From the NCBI GenBank assembly GCA_964036045.1, contig OZ038378.1, forward strand, positions 27,179,450 to 27,243,449: a stretch of DNA of 64,000 bases. The letters are read 5' to 3'. A program made the translations under genes and the position numbers. The notes beneath the pieces are model-generated. The model had not been told where the DNA came from. It was given only the letters and a program-made list of their open reading frames with translations, and did not search any database. Positions 21,191 to 35,200 of the stretch are shown piece after piece; position 1 is the first letter of the stretch, and each line of letters opens with the position of its first letter. The stretch comes from Eutreptiella sp. 'Long Island Sound 2002'. Taxonomy: Eukaryota > Euglenozoa > Euglenophyceae > Eutreptiales > Eutreptiaceae.

Positions 21191-22029
21191 CACGCCCCTA
21201 GAAGCTGGTACGCGAGGCTCATTGAACGTCATGGCTACCTTCGCGCGTAGTCCACCGAGATAAGTGCGGTCCACGGCTGTGGGGGACACTGTGTTGGCCA
21301 GGGTATGGGGCACCGTGGGACAATGAGCTGGTGCGGTGTCCACAATGTGGGCATTACCATGGCCCCACAGTGTAGGAGTGCCTTTTGATATGCCCGCCCG
21401 GGTCCCCGTTTTGGGACGTTTGGACGGACGCATGGGAGATCTGCAAACTAGAGGCAATCAAGTGGCGGTGAACGGCGTCCACCGACGAAATGCACATGTG
21501 CCCCGGAGGGGGGGGGGGGGGCAGCTATGGGTATAGTAACCCAATAGGCTATCAGACTTCAGACTTCAGACTTTTATGGACCATCACCCCCAACCCCCAA
21601 TCCCCCAAGCCCCCCATGATAGGCCTTTGCCCCCCCCCCAAATATCAGACATGCGCTTTGCCCCCCACATCAGACTTGCCCCCCCCCCCCTTTTCTCTTG
21701 CCCAATTCTGCACCTTGCTTCGTTGACCATGGCCGTAGGCATGAACTAGGTATGTGAATAACAACAGGGTCAGTTTTGCTGGTGGGCCACCCCAACGCTC
21801 AACCCGAAACCCCCCATCAGGGTTTTCTCCCCCCCCCACCCACCCACCAAGTGCTGTTGGGGGGCGAGGTCGGACAGGAAACTGCCATGCTACTGGGAAC
21901 AAGTGGAAAATGGGAAAATATGGAACCTAGGAAAACGTTCAACATGCGGAAAAGTCAGGGACCCTGGGTATAGTAACCCCCCCCCCCCTTTTCGAACTGC
22001 TTGGTATGTGCGTGTCATCAACTTGCACA
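21191..22029. other. low-complexity intergenic, poly-C/poly-G runs
   Basis: No gene is seen. Runs of C or G (13 G near 21507) alternate with short unique sequence. A triplet of CAGACTT near 21557-21581 also occurs at about 41405-41422, in both places next to the words GGTATAGT or TATACCCATAGC and a G run. The two sites may be copies of one mobile fragment. Confidence 0.5.
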
Positions 22030-23032
22030 TGTGATATGATGTGATGTATTGTGGTGTGGTGTGATGTGATGTGATGTGATGTGATGTGATGTGATGTGAT
22101 GTGATGTGATGTGATGTGATGTGGTGTGATGTAATGTGATGTGATGTGATGTGATGTGATGTGATGTGATGTGATGTGATGTGTTGTGATGTGATGTGAT
22201 GTGACGTGATGTGATGTGATGTGATGTGATGTGATGTGATGTGATGTGATGTGATGTGATGTGATGTGATGTGGTGTGGTGTGATGTGATGTGATGTGAT
22301 GTGATGTGATGTGATGTGATGTGATGTGATGTGATGTGATGCGATGTGATGTGATGTGCTGTGGTGTGGTGTGATGTGATGTGATGTGATTTGATGTGAT
22401 GTGATGTGATGTGATGTGATGTGATGTGATGTGATGTGATGTGGTGTGATGTGATGTGATGTGGTGTGGTGTGGTGTGGTGTGGTGTGGTGTGGTGTGAT
22501 GTGATGTGATGTGATGTGATGTGATGTGATGTGATGTGATGTGATGTGATGTGATGTGATGTGATGTGATGTGATGTGATGTGATGTGACGTGACGTGAT
22601 GTGATGTAATGTGGTGTGATGTGATGTGGTGTGGTGTGGTGTGGTGTGGTGTGGTGTGGTGTGGTGTGATGTGATGTGATGTGATGTGATGTCATGTGAT
22701 GTGATGTGATGTGATGTGATGTGATGTGATGTGATGTGATGTGATGTGATGTGATGTGATGTGATGTGATGTGATGTGATGAGTTGTGATGTGATGTGAT
22801 GTGATGTGATGTGATGTGATGTGATGTGATGTGGTGTGGTGTGGTGTGATGGGTGTGGTGTGGTGTGGTGTGGTGTGGTGTGGTGTGGTGTGGTGTGGTG
22901 TGGTGTGGTGTGGAGTGGTGTGGTGTGGTGTGATGTGATGTGGTGTGGTGTGGTGTGATGTGGTGTGATGTGATGTGATGTGATGTGATGTGATGTGATG
23001 TGATGTGATGTGATGTGATGTGATGTGATGTG
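22030..23032 (+). repeat. GTGAT pentanucleotide microsatellite, about 1 kb
   Basis: About 200 tandem pentamers, GTGAT with blocks of the variant GTGGT. The minus strand reads as a long Ile-Thr-Ser-His-His frame, which follows from the 15-base period and is not a gene. Confidence 0.98.
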
Positions 23033-23197
23033 ACCCCCACTGCTGCCCAGGGGCGCGTGACCTCACCGTGGTGTGGGGGTGTAACCGGGGGGGGTTCTCC
23101 TCCCCGGGCTAACACGCAATCTGGGGGGTGACCGGGCCTAGCCGCGGCGGCCGGGTCACTGGATTCAGCGCCTCACCCCTCGCCGACCACCGTGGGT

Positions 23198-23835
23198 CAG
23201 CCACGATGGCACAGGGCGGGCTCCACCGGGGGGTGGCGGTAAGCAAGTGAGCCCCGGGTCTCCCTGTGGCCCAGCCCTCTCCAGGGCTTGTGTGTCCCCC
23301 CCCACAATGCTCCCACCCACGACACCGTGCGTCCCTGCACAGGTACGTCATGGGTGGGGGCCGCATACGAGAATCCCCGGCCAAGTCTGGGGTTATAACA
23401 CAATGGCCTTCGGTCAGGGGTCTGATGTCACGGGGGGCTACCGGTCGTGCCCTGCGGTGCAATGCGGGACAACCGTGACATCAGACCTTACAACCACTTA
23501 CCCAGTGAGCACCGGGAGCCACGATGGCACAGGGCGGGCTCTACCCGGGGGATGGCGGTATGCAGGACTAACCCGGGTCCCCCTGGGACCCAGCCCTCTC
23601 CAGGGCTCTTGTGCGCTCCCCTACCCCAACCCACTGTTCCTTGTGTTCTGCACAGGTACATCATGGGGTGGAGATCTCGTCCTATCCGACGGGACCGGAA
23701 TAGGGAGGCGGTGGAATAAAGGGGAGTTAGCGCTCGGGCGGAGGTAAGGGCCAGCGCCTGCCGTTACGGTGCTCACTGCGCCGGGGTAATGGCACCTGCC
23801 TGCAGCCTCGACGTCTGGCTCCCCAGGAAGTGCTG
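23198..23835 (+). repeat. direct duplication, about 318-bp unit, two copies
   Basis: GCCACGATGGCACAGGGCGG occurs at 23200 and 23518, and both are followed by CCAGCCCTCTCCAGGGCT and CTGCACAGGTAC..CATGGG at matching offsets. The copies have diverged. No coding content was recognised. Confidence 0.7.
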
Positions 23836-23837
23836 TG

Positions 23838-24310
23838 ACAAAAGGGGAGGCCCCCCGTCCCTGGTCATTTGCCCGTCGGGGCGAGGAACCGATACTTGGA
23901 GTTGTGGTTTGAAATAAGAGGAGACCCCCCAGAACCCGTACCTGAATGGCTGTAGTGAAATAAGGGGAGGCCCCCCGATCCCTGGACCTCTGCCTACAAG
24001 GGGCAGAGGAATTTTGAGATGCCAGAGCGGGAATGAAATAAGGGGCGGCCCCCCGGTCCCGGGTCCTCCGCCCATGCAGGGTGGAACGACCTTGATATGC
24101 CGATGCAGTTTTGAAATAAGGCGTGGCCCCCCGGTCCCTGGTCTTCCGCCCATGCAGGGTGGAAAGACATTGATGCACCGATACAGTTCTGAAATAAGGG
24201 GTGGACCCCCGTCCCTGCCTCTGCCATTCAGGGCGACCTCGGAACGGTCCCGAGACGATAGTGAATCAAGGGGGGGCCCCCCGGAGACGAATTTGTTTGG
24301 AACCAAGGGG
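23838..24310 (+). repeat. degenerate tandem repeat, about 78-bp unit, 6-7 copies
   Basis: Units begin GAAATAAGGGG.GGCCCCCC and continue with a CCGGTCC.TGGTC..CCGCC core. Copies start near 23909, 23958, 24033, 24112, 24191 and 24263. Open frames exist on both strands, but their composition follows the repeat. Confidence 0.7.
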
Positions 24311-24971
24311 GGGCGCCATCCCCCCCAGGACCCAGATGTGTATGTATCAAGTAATGTACGTACGTTACTGAAAGAACCACAGTACTGTATAATGTACGCC
24401 TCCGGCCAACAGCCAGGGAGGGCCGGAGGTCCGGGTAAAAGCCCCGGACCCCCCAACGGCAGCCCCAAAGGTGAGCGTACCACTGGAAGGGGCATGTCTC
24501 CGGGGTAGAAACATGCGCTTAGTAAACATCTAACGTAATAAATAGTGCTTACTACTGTAATTAATGCTTAATCGGGTAAAAGGCTCTTCTCCCGGGGCTA
24601 GTTTCGTGCGCACCCCCCACAGCCGGACCCGACCGGCCGTGCTGAGGCGAGCCCAGCAATGGGTATGGCAGGCCACACCCGGGTAGCCACGCCTCAGCAC
24701 ACTCCGTGGGCTTATAAGGCCCACAGGGGCCCCAAATACCGTTTCGTTCGGGAGTTGAGCCCCGGCGGAATTTGGGGTTGTTGATGGTTAAGAGGACTCA
24801 CGTTGAGTCCCGGCTACTATTACCCCGGGGTTATGACCCCCGGTACTGCCTGCTTACTTGCCTGCTGCTGCTAAGAGATAGGAAGGGGTTAGGACCGACC
24901 CCCCCCCCCCTAGCCACCCACGGCACTGGGACACCCCCACAGCGGCCGCAAGGGCTACGCTTGGGCGTCTC
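24311..24971. other. intergenic, no feature seen
   Basis: Unique GC-rich sequence with short poly-C runs. No long protein-like frame, RNA gene or tandem repeat was recognised. Confidence 0.4.
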
Positions 24972-25125
24972 CCCTCCGTGAATTATTTGACCCCTCTGTG
25001 AATTATTTACCCCCCTGCGTGAATTATTTCAACCCCCATGAATTGTTTACCCCCCTCCGTGAATTATTTGACCCCTCCGTGAATTATTCCCCCCCCTCCG
25101 TGAATTATTTCACCCCTCCGTGAAT
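24972..25125 (+). repeat. satellite C, minor array
   Basis: About seven units of the CCGTGAATTATTTNACCCC type, the same family as the 14-kb array at 26221. It lies about 600 bases upstream of the leucine-rich-repeat fragment, which is therefore enclosed by satellite C on both sides. Confidence 0.9.
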
Positions 25126-25721
25126 GGCTCTGGGTCCCCCTGCAAGGGGGGAGTCATCGGCTGGGCAGCTATACCCCTTAAACCCCTCCCCTCTGCTCTC
25201 GACCCCTTCCCCGACCCTCTGTTAAACAACCAGCACAAACAAAAGTCAGTTAAACACAAGGGGGCCACTGACAGCACCGCTTTTGGAAATTTTTTTTTTC
25301 ATTTTCGGAGAACACTTTCTTGCCTGTTAAACGGTGCTGTCTGATGGCGGGGTGCCTGGGCAGGCAGGCTTGCCTTCACTGCCCTACAGGGGGGGGGAGG
25401 AGAGGACACCCGGGCACCCAAGGGGACAGAGAGAGCAGGGTGGGATGTAAAAATAAAAACCTGTAAGTTCCTCTCCACCCTCCCCGCCTCGGCGGTCCAC
25501 ATTCACCAACCCCTCCTGGCTTCGGCTTCCACACATTTTTAAGGACTTTAACAGGTTAGGGATGTTGCAGACAATACAATTTTCTGTGATTTGCCCTGGT
25601 GCTTTAGTTAGGAATAGCCCCTGCACTGTACCGCACCATACTGCACTACACTCACTGCACTGAAACCGAGACCCCCTGAATTTCCTGTTTGTGGTTGCGA
25701 TTGTGCATTTGTTCCTTGTCA

Positions 25722-26206
25722 GCGTGCCTCAGTGTGCCACCCACACTGCCCCCTCATTGCATACCCTGTCCCTCGATCTTGGTGATACCTTTGTCGGAGA
25801 CAGTTGGGCACAGCTGCTTGCAGGCCTAAAGGATGCCGCCTCACTGCATACCCTGTCCATCAATCTAAGGTCGAATTCCGTGGGAGGCAGTGGGGCACAG
25901 GCGCTTGCAGCGCTGAAGGATGCCCCCTCACTGCATACCTTGTCCCTCAATCTTAGTGGGAATTCCATGAGAGGCAGTGGGGCACAGGCGCTTGCAGCGC
26001 TGAAGGATGCCCCCTCACTGCATACCTTGTCCCTCAATCTTAGGCAGAATTCCGTGGGAGAGAGTGGGGCACAGGCGCTTGCAGCGCTGAAGGATGCCCC
26101 CTCACTGCATACCTTGTCCCTCAATCTTAGGCAGAATTCCGTGGGAGAGAGTGGGGCACAGGCGCTTGCAGCGATGAAGGATGCCCCCTCACTGAATACC
26201 CTGAGT
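25722..26206 (+). pseudogene. truncated leucine-rich-repeat (RNI-type) protein
   Basis: Five direct 87-bp repeats each encode a 29-residue leucine-rich unit of the form SLHTLSLNLRQNSVGESG followed by AQALAALKDAP, matching the RNI/NLRC-like LRR pattern. The two most 3' units are almost identical. No ATG opens the frame. The segment follows TTTGTTCCTTGTCAG at 25707-25721, so it is probably an internal exon. The coding part ends abruptly at about 26206, where satellite C begins. This suggests the gene was cut by the array or is a fragment carried with it. LRR solenoids generally bind proteins; the partner is unknown. Confidence 0.75.
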
Positions 26207-26220
26207 GTCCGCGCGCGCCG

Positions 26221-29200
26221 CCGTAAATTCTTTTACCCCTCCGTGAATTGTTTACCCCCCTCCGTGAATTATTTTACCCCTCCGTGAATTGTTTACCCCC
26301 CTCCGTGAATTATTTTACCCCTCCGTGAATTGTTTACCCCCCTCCGTGAATTATTTTACCCCTCCGTGCATTGTTTACCTCCCTCCGTGAATTATTTTAC
26401 TCCTCCGTGAATTATTTACCCCCCTCCGTGAATTATTTTACCCCCCTCCGTGAATTATTTCACCCCTCCGTGAATTGTTTACCCCCCTCCATGAATTATT
26501 TTACCCCTCCGTGAATTATTTACCCCCCTCCGTGAATTGAATTATTTACCCCCCTCCGTGAATTATTTTACCTCTCCGTGAATTGTTTACCCCCCTCCGT
26601 GAATTATTTTACCCCTCCGTGAATTATTTACCCCCCTCCGTGAATTATTTTACCCCTCCGTGAATTGTTTACCCCCCTCCGTGAATTATTTGACCGCTCC
26701 GTGAATTATTTACCCCCCTCCGTGAATTATTTGACCCCTCCGTGAATTATTTACCCCCCTCCGTGAATTATTTTACCCCTCCGTGAATTATTTACCCCCC
26801 TCCGTTAATTATTTTACTCCTTTGTGAATTGTTTAACCCCCTCCGTGAATTATTTGACCCCTCCGTGAATTATTTACCCCCCTCCGTGAATTAATTTAGC
26901 CCTCCGTGAATTGTTTGCCCCCCTCCGTGAATTATTTTACCCCTCCGTGAATTGTTTACCCCCCTCCATGATTTATTTGACCCCTCCGTGAATCGTTTAC
27001 CCCCCTCCGTGAATTATTTGACCCCTCCGTGAATTATTTACCCCCCTCCGTGAATTATTTCACCCCTCGGTGAATTATTTACCCCCCTCCGTGAATTATT
27101 TGACCCCTCCGTGAATTGTTTACCCCCCTCCTAGGATTATTTCACCCCTCGGTGACTTATTTACCCCCCTCCGTGAATTATTTTACCCCTCCGTGAATTG
27201 TTTACCCCCCTCCGTGAATTATTTTACCCCTCTGTGAATTGTTTACCCCCCTCCATGAATTATTTTACCCCTCCATGATTTGTTTACCCCCCTCCGTGAA
27301 TTATTTTACCCCTCTGTGAATTCTTTGACCCCTCCGTGAATTATTTACCCCCCTCCGTGAATTATTTCACCCCTCTGTGAATTGTTTACCCCCCTCCGTG
27401 AATTATTTTACCCCTCCATGAATTATTTGCCCCCCTCCGTGAATTATTTGACCCCTCCGTGAATTATTTACCCCCCTCCGTGAATTATTTTACCCCTCCG
27501 TGAATTGTTTACCCCCCTCCGTGAATTCTTTGACCCCTCCGTGAATGATTTACCCCCCTCCGTGAATTATTTGACCCCTCCGTGAATTGTTTACCCCCCT
27601 CCGTGAATTATTTGACCCCTCCGTGAATTATTTACCCCCCTCCGTGAATTATTTGACCCCTCCGTGAATTATTTACCCCCCTCCGTGAATTATTTTACCC
27701 CTCCGTGAATTGTTTACCCCCCTCCGTGAATTATTTGACCCCTCCGTGAATTGTTTACCCCCCTCCGTGAATTATTTGACCCCTCCGTGAATTATTTACC
27801 CCCCTCCGTGAATTATTTTACCCCTCCGTGAATTATTTACCCCCCTCCGTGAATTATTTTACCCCTCCGTGAATTGTTGACCCCCCTCCGTGAATTAATT
27901 CACCCCTCCGTGAATTGTTTACCCCCCTCCGTGAATTATTTTACCCCTCTGTGAATTCTTTGACCCCTCCGTGAATTATTTACCCCCCTCCGTGAATTAT
28001 TTACCCCCCTCCGTGAATTATTTGACCCCTCCGTGAATTATTTACCCCCCTCCGTGAATTAATTTACCTCTCCGTGAATTGTTTGCCCCCCTCCGTGAAT
28101 TATTTTACCCCTCCGTGAGTCGTTTACCCCCCTCCGTGAATTCTTTGACCCCTCCGTGAATTATTTACCCCCCTCCGTGAATTATTTCACCCCTCGGTGA
28201 ATTATTTACCCCCCTCCGTGAATTATTTTACCCCTCCGTGAATTGTTTACCCCCCTCCGTGAATTATCTGACCCCTCCGTGAATTATTTACCCCCCTCCG
28301 TGAATTATTTGACCCCTCCGTGAATTGTTTACCCCCCTCCGTGAATTATTTGACCCCTCCGTGAGTTGTTTACCCCCCTCCGTGAATTATTTTACCCCTC
28401 CGTGAATTATTTACCCCCCTCCGTGAATTATTTTACCCCTCCGTGAATTGTTTACCCCCCTCCGTGAATTATTTGACCCCTCCGTGAATTATTTACCCCC
28501 CTCCGTGAATTATTTTACCCCTCCGTGAATTATTTACCCCCCTCCGTGAATTATTTTACCGCTCTGTGAATTATCTACCACCCTCCGTGAATTATTTTAC
28601 CCCTCGGTGAATTATTTTCCCCCCTCCGTGAATTTTTTGACCCCTCCGTGAATTGTTTACCCCCCTCCGTGAATTTTTTTACCCCTCCGTGAATTGTTTA
28701 CCCCCCTCCGTGAATTTTTTTACCCCTCTTTGAATTGTTTACCCCCCTCCGTGAATTATTTTACCCCTCCGTGAATTGTTTACCCCCCTCCGTGAATCAT
28801 TTTACCCCTCCGTGAATTGTTTACCCCCCTGTGTGAATTATTTTACCCCTCCGTGAATTGTTTACCCCCCTCCGTGAATTATTTTACCCCTCCGTGAATT
28901 GTTTACCCCCCTCCGTGAATTATTTTACCCCTCTGTGATTTATTTACCCCCCTCCGTGAATGATTTTACCCCTCTGTTAATTGTTTACCCCCCTCCGTGA
29001 ATTATTTTATCCCTCCGTGAAATGTTTATCCCCCTCCGTGAATTATTTTACCCCTCCGTGAATTATTTACCCCCCTCGGTGAATTATTTGACCCCTCCGT
29101 GAGTTATTTACCCCCCTCCGTGAATTATTTTACCCCTCCGTGAATTATTCACCCCCCTCCGTGAATTGTTTTACCCCTCCGTGAATCGTTTACCCCCCTC

Positions 29201-32200
29201 CGTGAATTATTTGACCCCTCCGTGAATTATTTACCCCCCTCCGTGAATTATTTTACCCCTCTGTGAATTATTTACCCCCCTCCGTGAATTATTTTACCCC
29301 TCTGTGAATTGTTTACCCCCCTCCGTGAATTATTTTACCCCTACGTGAATTGTTTACCCCCCTCCGAGAATTATTTTACCCCTCCGTGAATTGTTTACCC
29401 CCCTTCGTGAATTATTTTACCCCTCTGTGAATTGTTTACCCCCCTCCGAGAATTATTTTACCCCTCTGTGAATTGTTTACCCCCCTCCGTGAATTATTTA
29501 CCCCCCTCCGTGAATTATTTTACCCCTCCGTGAATTATTTACCCCCCTCCGTGAATTATTTTACCCCTCCGTGAATTATTTTCCCCCCTCCGTGAATTAT
29601 TTCACCCCTCCGTGAATTGTTTACCCCCCTCCGTGAATTATTTGACCCCTCCGTGAATTATTTTACCCCTCCGTGAATGGTTTACCCCCCTCCGTGAATC
29701 ATTTTACCCCTCTGTGAATTGTTTACCCCCCTCCGTGAATTTTTTTACCCCTCCGGGAATTGTTTACCCCCCTCCGTGAATTATTTGACCCCTCCGTGAA
29801 ATATTTACCCCCCTCCGTGAATTATTTACCCCTCCGTGAATGGTTTACCCCCCTCCGTGAATCATTTTACCCCTCCGTGAATTCTTTACCCCCCTCCGTG
29901 AATTATTTTACCCCTCCGTGAATTGTTTACCCCCCTCCGTGAATTTTTTGACCCCTCCGTGAATTATTTACCCCCCTGTGTGAATTATTTTACCCCTCCG
30001 TGAATTATTTACCCCCCTCCGTGAATTATTTTACCCCTCCGTGAATTGTTTACCCCCCTCCGTGAATTTTTTTACCCCTCCGTGAATTGTTTACCCCCCT
30101 CCGTGAATTGTTTACCCCCCTCCGTGAATTATTTTCCCCCCTCCGTGAATTATTTTACCCCTCTGTGAATTGTTTACCCCCCTCCGTGAATTATTTTACC
30201 CCTCCGTGAATTGTTTACCCCCCTCCGTGAATTATTTTACCCCTCTGTGAATTGTTTACCCCCCTCCGTGAATTATTTTACCCCTCCGTGAATTGTTTAC
30301 CCCCCTCCGTTAATTATTTTACCCCTCTGTGAATTATTTACCCCCCTCCGTGAATTTTTTTACCCCTCCATGAATTGTTTACCCCCCTCCGTGAATTTTT
30401 TGACCCCTCCGTGAATTGTTTACCCCCCTCCGTGAATTATTTGACCCCTCCGTGAATTATTTACCCCCCTCCGTGAATTATTTTACCTCTCCGTGAGTTG
30501 TTTACCCCCCTCCGTGAATTATTTTACCCCTCCGTGAATTATTTACCCCCCTCCGTGAATTAATTCACCCCTCCGTGAATTATTTACCCCCTCCGTGAAT
30601 TATTTTACCCCTCCGTGAATTATCTTCCCCCCTCCGTGAATTATTTCACCCCTCCATGAATTGTTTACCCCCCTCCGTGAATTATTTTACCCCTCCGTGA
30701 ATTATTTACCCCCCTCCGTGAATTATTTTACCCCTCTGTGAATTGTTTACCCCCCTCCGTGAATCATTTTACCCCTCCGTGAATTATTTACCCCCCTCCG
30801 TGAATCATTTGACTCCTCCGTGAATTTTTTGACCCCTCCATGAATTGTTTACCCCCCTCCGTGAATTATTTTACCCCTCCGTGAATTATTTACCCCCCTC
30901 CGTGAATCATTTTACCCTTCCGTGAATTATTTACCCCCCTCCGTGAATTATTTTACCCCTCCGTGAATTATCTTCCCCCCTCCGTGAATTATTTCACCCC
31001 TCCATGAATTGTTTACCCCCCTCCGTGAATTATTTTACCCCTCCGTGAATTATTTGACCCCTCCGTGAATTATTTTACCCCTCTGTGAATTGTTTACCCC
31101 CCTCCGTCAATTATTTTACCCCTCCGTGAATTATTTACCCCCCTCCGTGAATCATTTGACCCCTCCGTGAATTATTTACCCCCCTCCGTGAATTATTTTA
31201 CCCCTCCGTGAATTGTTTACCCCCCTCCGTGAATTATTTGACCCCTTTGTGAATTATTTACCCCCCTCCGTGAATTATTTTACCCCTCTGTGAATTGTTT
31301 ACCCCCCTCCGTCAATTATTTCACCCCTCCGTGAGTCGTTTACCCCCCTCCGTGAATTGTTTGACCCCTCTATGAATTGTTTACCCCCCCCCAGTGAATT
31401 GTTTACCCCCCTCCGTGAATTATTTTCCATCCTCCGTGAATTATTTTACCCCTCTATGAATTGTTTACCCCCCTCCGTGAATTATTTTACCCCTTTGTGA
31501 ATTGTTTACCCCCCTTTGTGAATTATTTTACCCCTCTGTGAATTGTTTACCCCCCTCCGTGAATTATTTGACCCCTCCGTGAATTATTTACCCCCCTCCG
31601 TGAATTATTTTACCCCTTTGTGAATTTACCCCCCTCCGTGAATTATTTTACCCCTCTGTGAATTGTTTACCCCCCTCCGTGAATTATTTGACCCCTCCGT
31701 GAATTATTTACCCCCCTCCGTGAATTATTTTACCCCTCCGTGAATTATTTACCCCCCTCCGTGAATTATTTTACCCCTCCGTGAATTGTTTACCCCCCTC
31801 CGTGAATTATTTGACCCCTCCGTGAATTATTTACCCCCCTCCGTGAATTATTTTACCCCTCTGTGAATCGTTTACCCCCCTCCGTGAATAATTTTACACC
31901 TCGGTAAATTGTTTACCCCCCTCCGTGAATTATTTTACCCCTCTGTGAATTGTTTACCCCCCTCCGTGAATTATTTTACCCCTCCGTGAATTGTTTACCC
32001 CCCTCCGTTAATTATTTTACCCCTCCGTGAATTGTTTACCCCCCTCCGTGAATTTTTTTACCCCTCCGTGAATTGTTTACCCCCCTCCGTGAATTGTTTA
32101 CCCCCCTCCGTGAATTATTTTCCCCCCTCCGTGAATTATTTTACCCCTCTGTGAATTGTTTACCCCCCTCCGTGAATTATTTTACCCCTCCGTGAATTGT

Positions 32201-35200
32201 TTACCCCCCTCCATGAATTATTTTACCCCTCCGTGAATTGTTTACCCCCCTCCGTGAATTATTTTACCCCTCCGTGAATTGTTTACCCCCCTCCGTTAAT
32301 TATTTTACCCCTCTGTGAATTATTTACCCCCCTCCGTGAATTATTTTACCTCTCCGTGAGTTGTTTACCCCCCTCCGTGAATTATTTTACCCCTCCGTGA
32401 ATTATTTACCCCCCTCCGTGAATTAATTCACCCCTCCGTGAATTATTTACCCCCCTCCGTGAATTATTTTACCCCTCCGTGAATTATCTTCCCCCCTCCG
32501 TGAATTATTTCACCCCTCCATGAATTGTTTACCCCCCTCCGTGAATTATTTTACCCCTCCGTGAATTATTTACCCCCCTCCGTGAATTATTTTACCCCTC
32601 TGTGAATTGTTTACCCCCCTCCGTGAATCATTTTACCCCTCCGTGAATTATTTACCCCCCTCCGTGAATCATTTGACTCCTCCGTGAATTTTTTGACCCC
32701 TCCATGAATTGTTTACCCCCCTCCGTGAATTATTTTACCCCTCCGTGAATTATTTACCCCCCTCCGTGAATCATTTTACCCTTCCGTGAATTATTTACCC
32801 CCCTCCGTGAATTATTTTACCCCTCCGTGAATTATCTTCCCCCCTCCGTGAATTATTTCACCCCTCCATGAATTGTTTACCCCCCTCCGTGAATTATTTT
32901 ACCCCTCCGTGAATTGTTTATCCCCCTCCGTGAATTATTTTACCCCTCTGTGAATTGTTTACCCCCCTCCGTCAATTATTTTACCCCTCCGTGAATTATT
33001 TACCCCCCTCCGTGAATCATTTGACCCCTCCGTGAATTATTTACCCCCCTCCGTGAATCATTTTACCCCTCCGTGAATTGTTTACCCCCCTCCGTGAATT
33101 ATTTGACCCCTTTGTGAATTATTTACCCCCCTCCATGAATTATTTTACCCCTCCGTGAATTGTTTACCCCCCTCCGTCAATTATTTTCCATCCTCCGTGA
33201 ATTATTTTACCCCTCTATGAATTGTTTACCCCCCTCCGTGAATTATTTTACCCCTTTGTGAATTGTTTACCCCCCTCCGTGAATTATTTTACCCCTCTGT
33301 GAATTGTTTACCCCCCTCCGTGAATTATTTGACCCCTCCGTGAATTATTTACCCCCCTCCGTGAATTATTTTACCCCTTTGTGAATTGTTTACCCCCCTC
33401 CGTGAATTATTTTACCCCTCTGTGAATTGTTTACCCCCCTCCGTGAATTATTTGACCCCTCCGTGAATTATTTACCCCCCTCCGTGAATTATTTTACCCC
33501 TCCGTGAATTATTTACCCCCCTCCGTGAATTATTTTACCCCTCCGTGAATTGTTTACCCCCCTCCGTGAATTATTTGACCCCTCCGTGAATTATTTACCC
33601 CCCTCCGTGAATTATTTTACCCCTCTGTGAATTGTTTACCCCCCTCCGTGAATAATTTTACACCTCGGTAAATTGTTTACCCCCCTCCGTGAATTATTTT
33701 ACCCCTCTGTGAATTGTTTACCCCCCTCCGTGAATTATTTTACCCCTCCGTGAATTGTTTACCCCCCTCCGTTAATTATTTTACCCCTCTGTGAATTATT
33801 TACCCCCCTCCGTGAATTATTTTACCCCTCCATGAATTGTTTACCCCCCTCCGTGAATTTTTTGACCCCTCCGTGAATTGTTTACCCCCCTCCGTGAATT
33901 ATTTGACCCCTCCGTGAATTATTTACCCCCCTCCGTGAATTATTTTACCTCTCCGTGAGTTGTTTACCCCCCTCCGTGAATTATTTTACCCCTCCGTGAA
34001 TTGTTTACCCCCCTCCGTGAATTATTTTACCCCTCCGTGAATTATTTACCCCCCTCCGTGAATTAATTCACCCCTCCGTGAATTATTTACCCCCCTCCGT
34101 GAATTATTTTACCCCTCCGTGAATTATCTTCCCCCCTCCGTGAATTATTTCACCCCTCCATGAATTGTTTACCCCCCTCCGTGAATTATTTTACCCCTCC
34201 GTGAATTATTTACCCCCCTCCGTGAATTATTTTACCCCTCTGTGAATTGTTTACCCCCCTCCGTGAATCATTTTACCCCTCCGTGAATTATTTACCCCCC
34301 TCCGTGAATCATTTGACTCCTCCGTGAATTTTTTGACCCCTCCATGAATTGTTTACCCCCCTCCGTGAATTATTTTACCCCTCCGTGAATTATTTACCCC
34401 CCTCCGTGAATCATTTTACCCTTCCGTGAATTATTTACCCCCCTCCGTGAATTATTTTACCCCTCCGTGAATTATCTTCCCCCCTCCGTGAATTATTTCA
34501 CCCCTCCATGAATTGTTTACCCCCCTCCGTGAATTATTTTACCCCTCCGTGAATTGTTTATCCCCCTCCGTGAATTATTTTACCCCTCTGTGAATTGTTT
34601 ACCCCCCTCCGTCAATTATTTTACCCCTCCGTGAATTATTTACCCCCCTCCGTGAATCATTTGACCCCTCCGTGAATTATTTACCCCCCTCCGTGAATTA
34701 TTTTACCCCTCCGTGAATTGTTTACCCCCCTCCGTGAATTATTTGACCCCTTTGTGAATTATTTACCCCCCTCCATGAATTATTTTACCCCTCCGTGAAT
34801 TGTTTACCCCCCTCCGTCAATTATTTTCCATCCTCCGTGAATTATTTTACCCCTCTATGAATTGTTTACCCCCCTCCGTGAATTATTTTACCCCTTTGTG
34901 AATTGTTTACCCCCCTCCGTGAATTATTTTACCCCTCTGTGAATTGTTTACCCCCCTCCGTGAATTATTTGACCCCTCCGTGAATTATTTACCCCCCTCC
35001 GTGAATTATTTTACCCCTTTGTGAATTGTTTACCCCCCTCCGTGAATTATTTTACCCCTCTTTGAATTGTTTACCCCCCTCCGTGAATTATTTGACCCCT
35101 CCGTGAATTATTTACCCCCCTCCGTGAATTATTTTACCCCTCCGTGAATTATTTACCCCCCTCCGTGAATTATTTTACCCCTCCGTGAATTGTTTACCCC

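Noticed and set aside
22018-23115. Minus-strand frame of Ile-Thr-Ser-His-His repeats
   Set aside because: It is the mechanical translation of the GTGAT pentamer array.
23621-24495. Minus-strand frames over the 78-bp repeats
   Set aside because: Their repeated residues follow the DNA repeat; no domain, and the frame changes between units.
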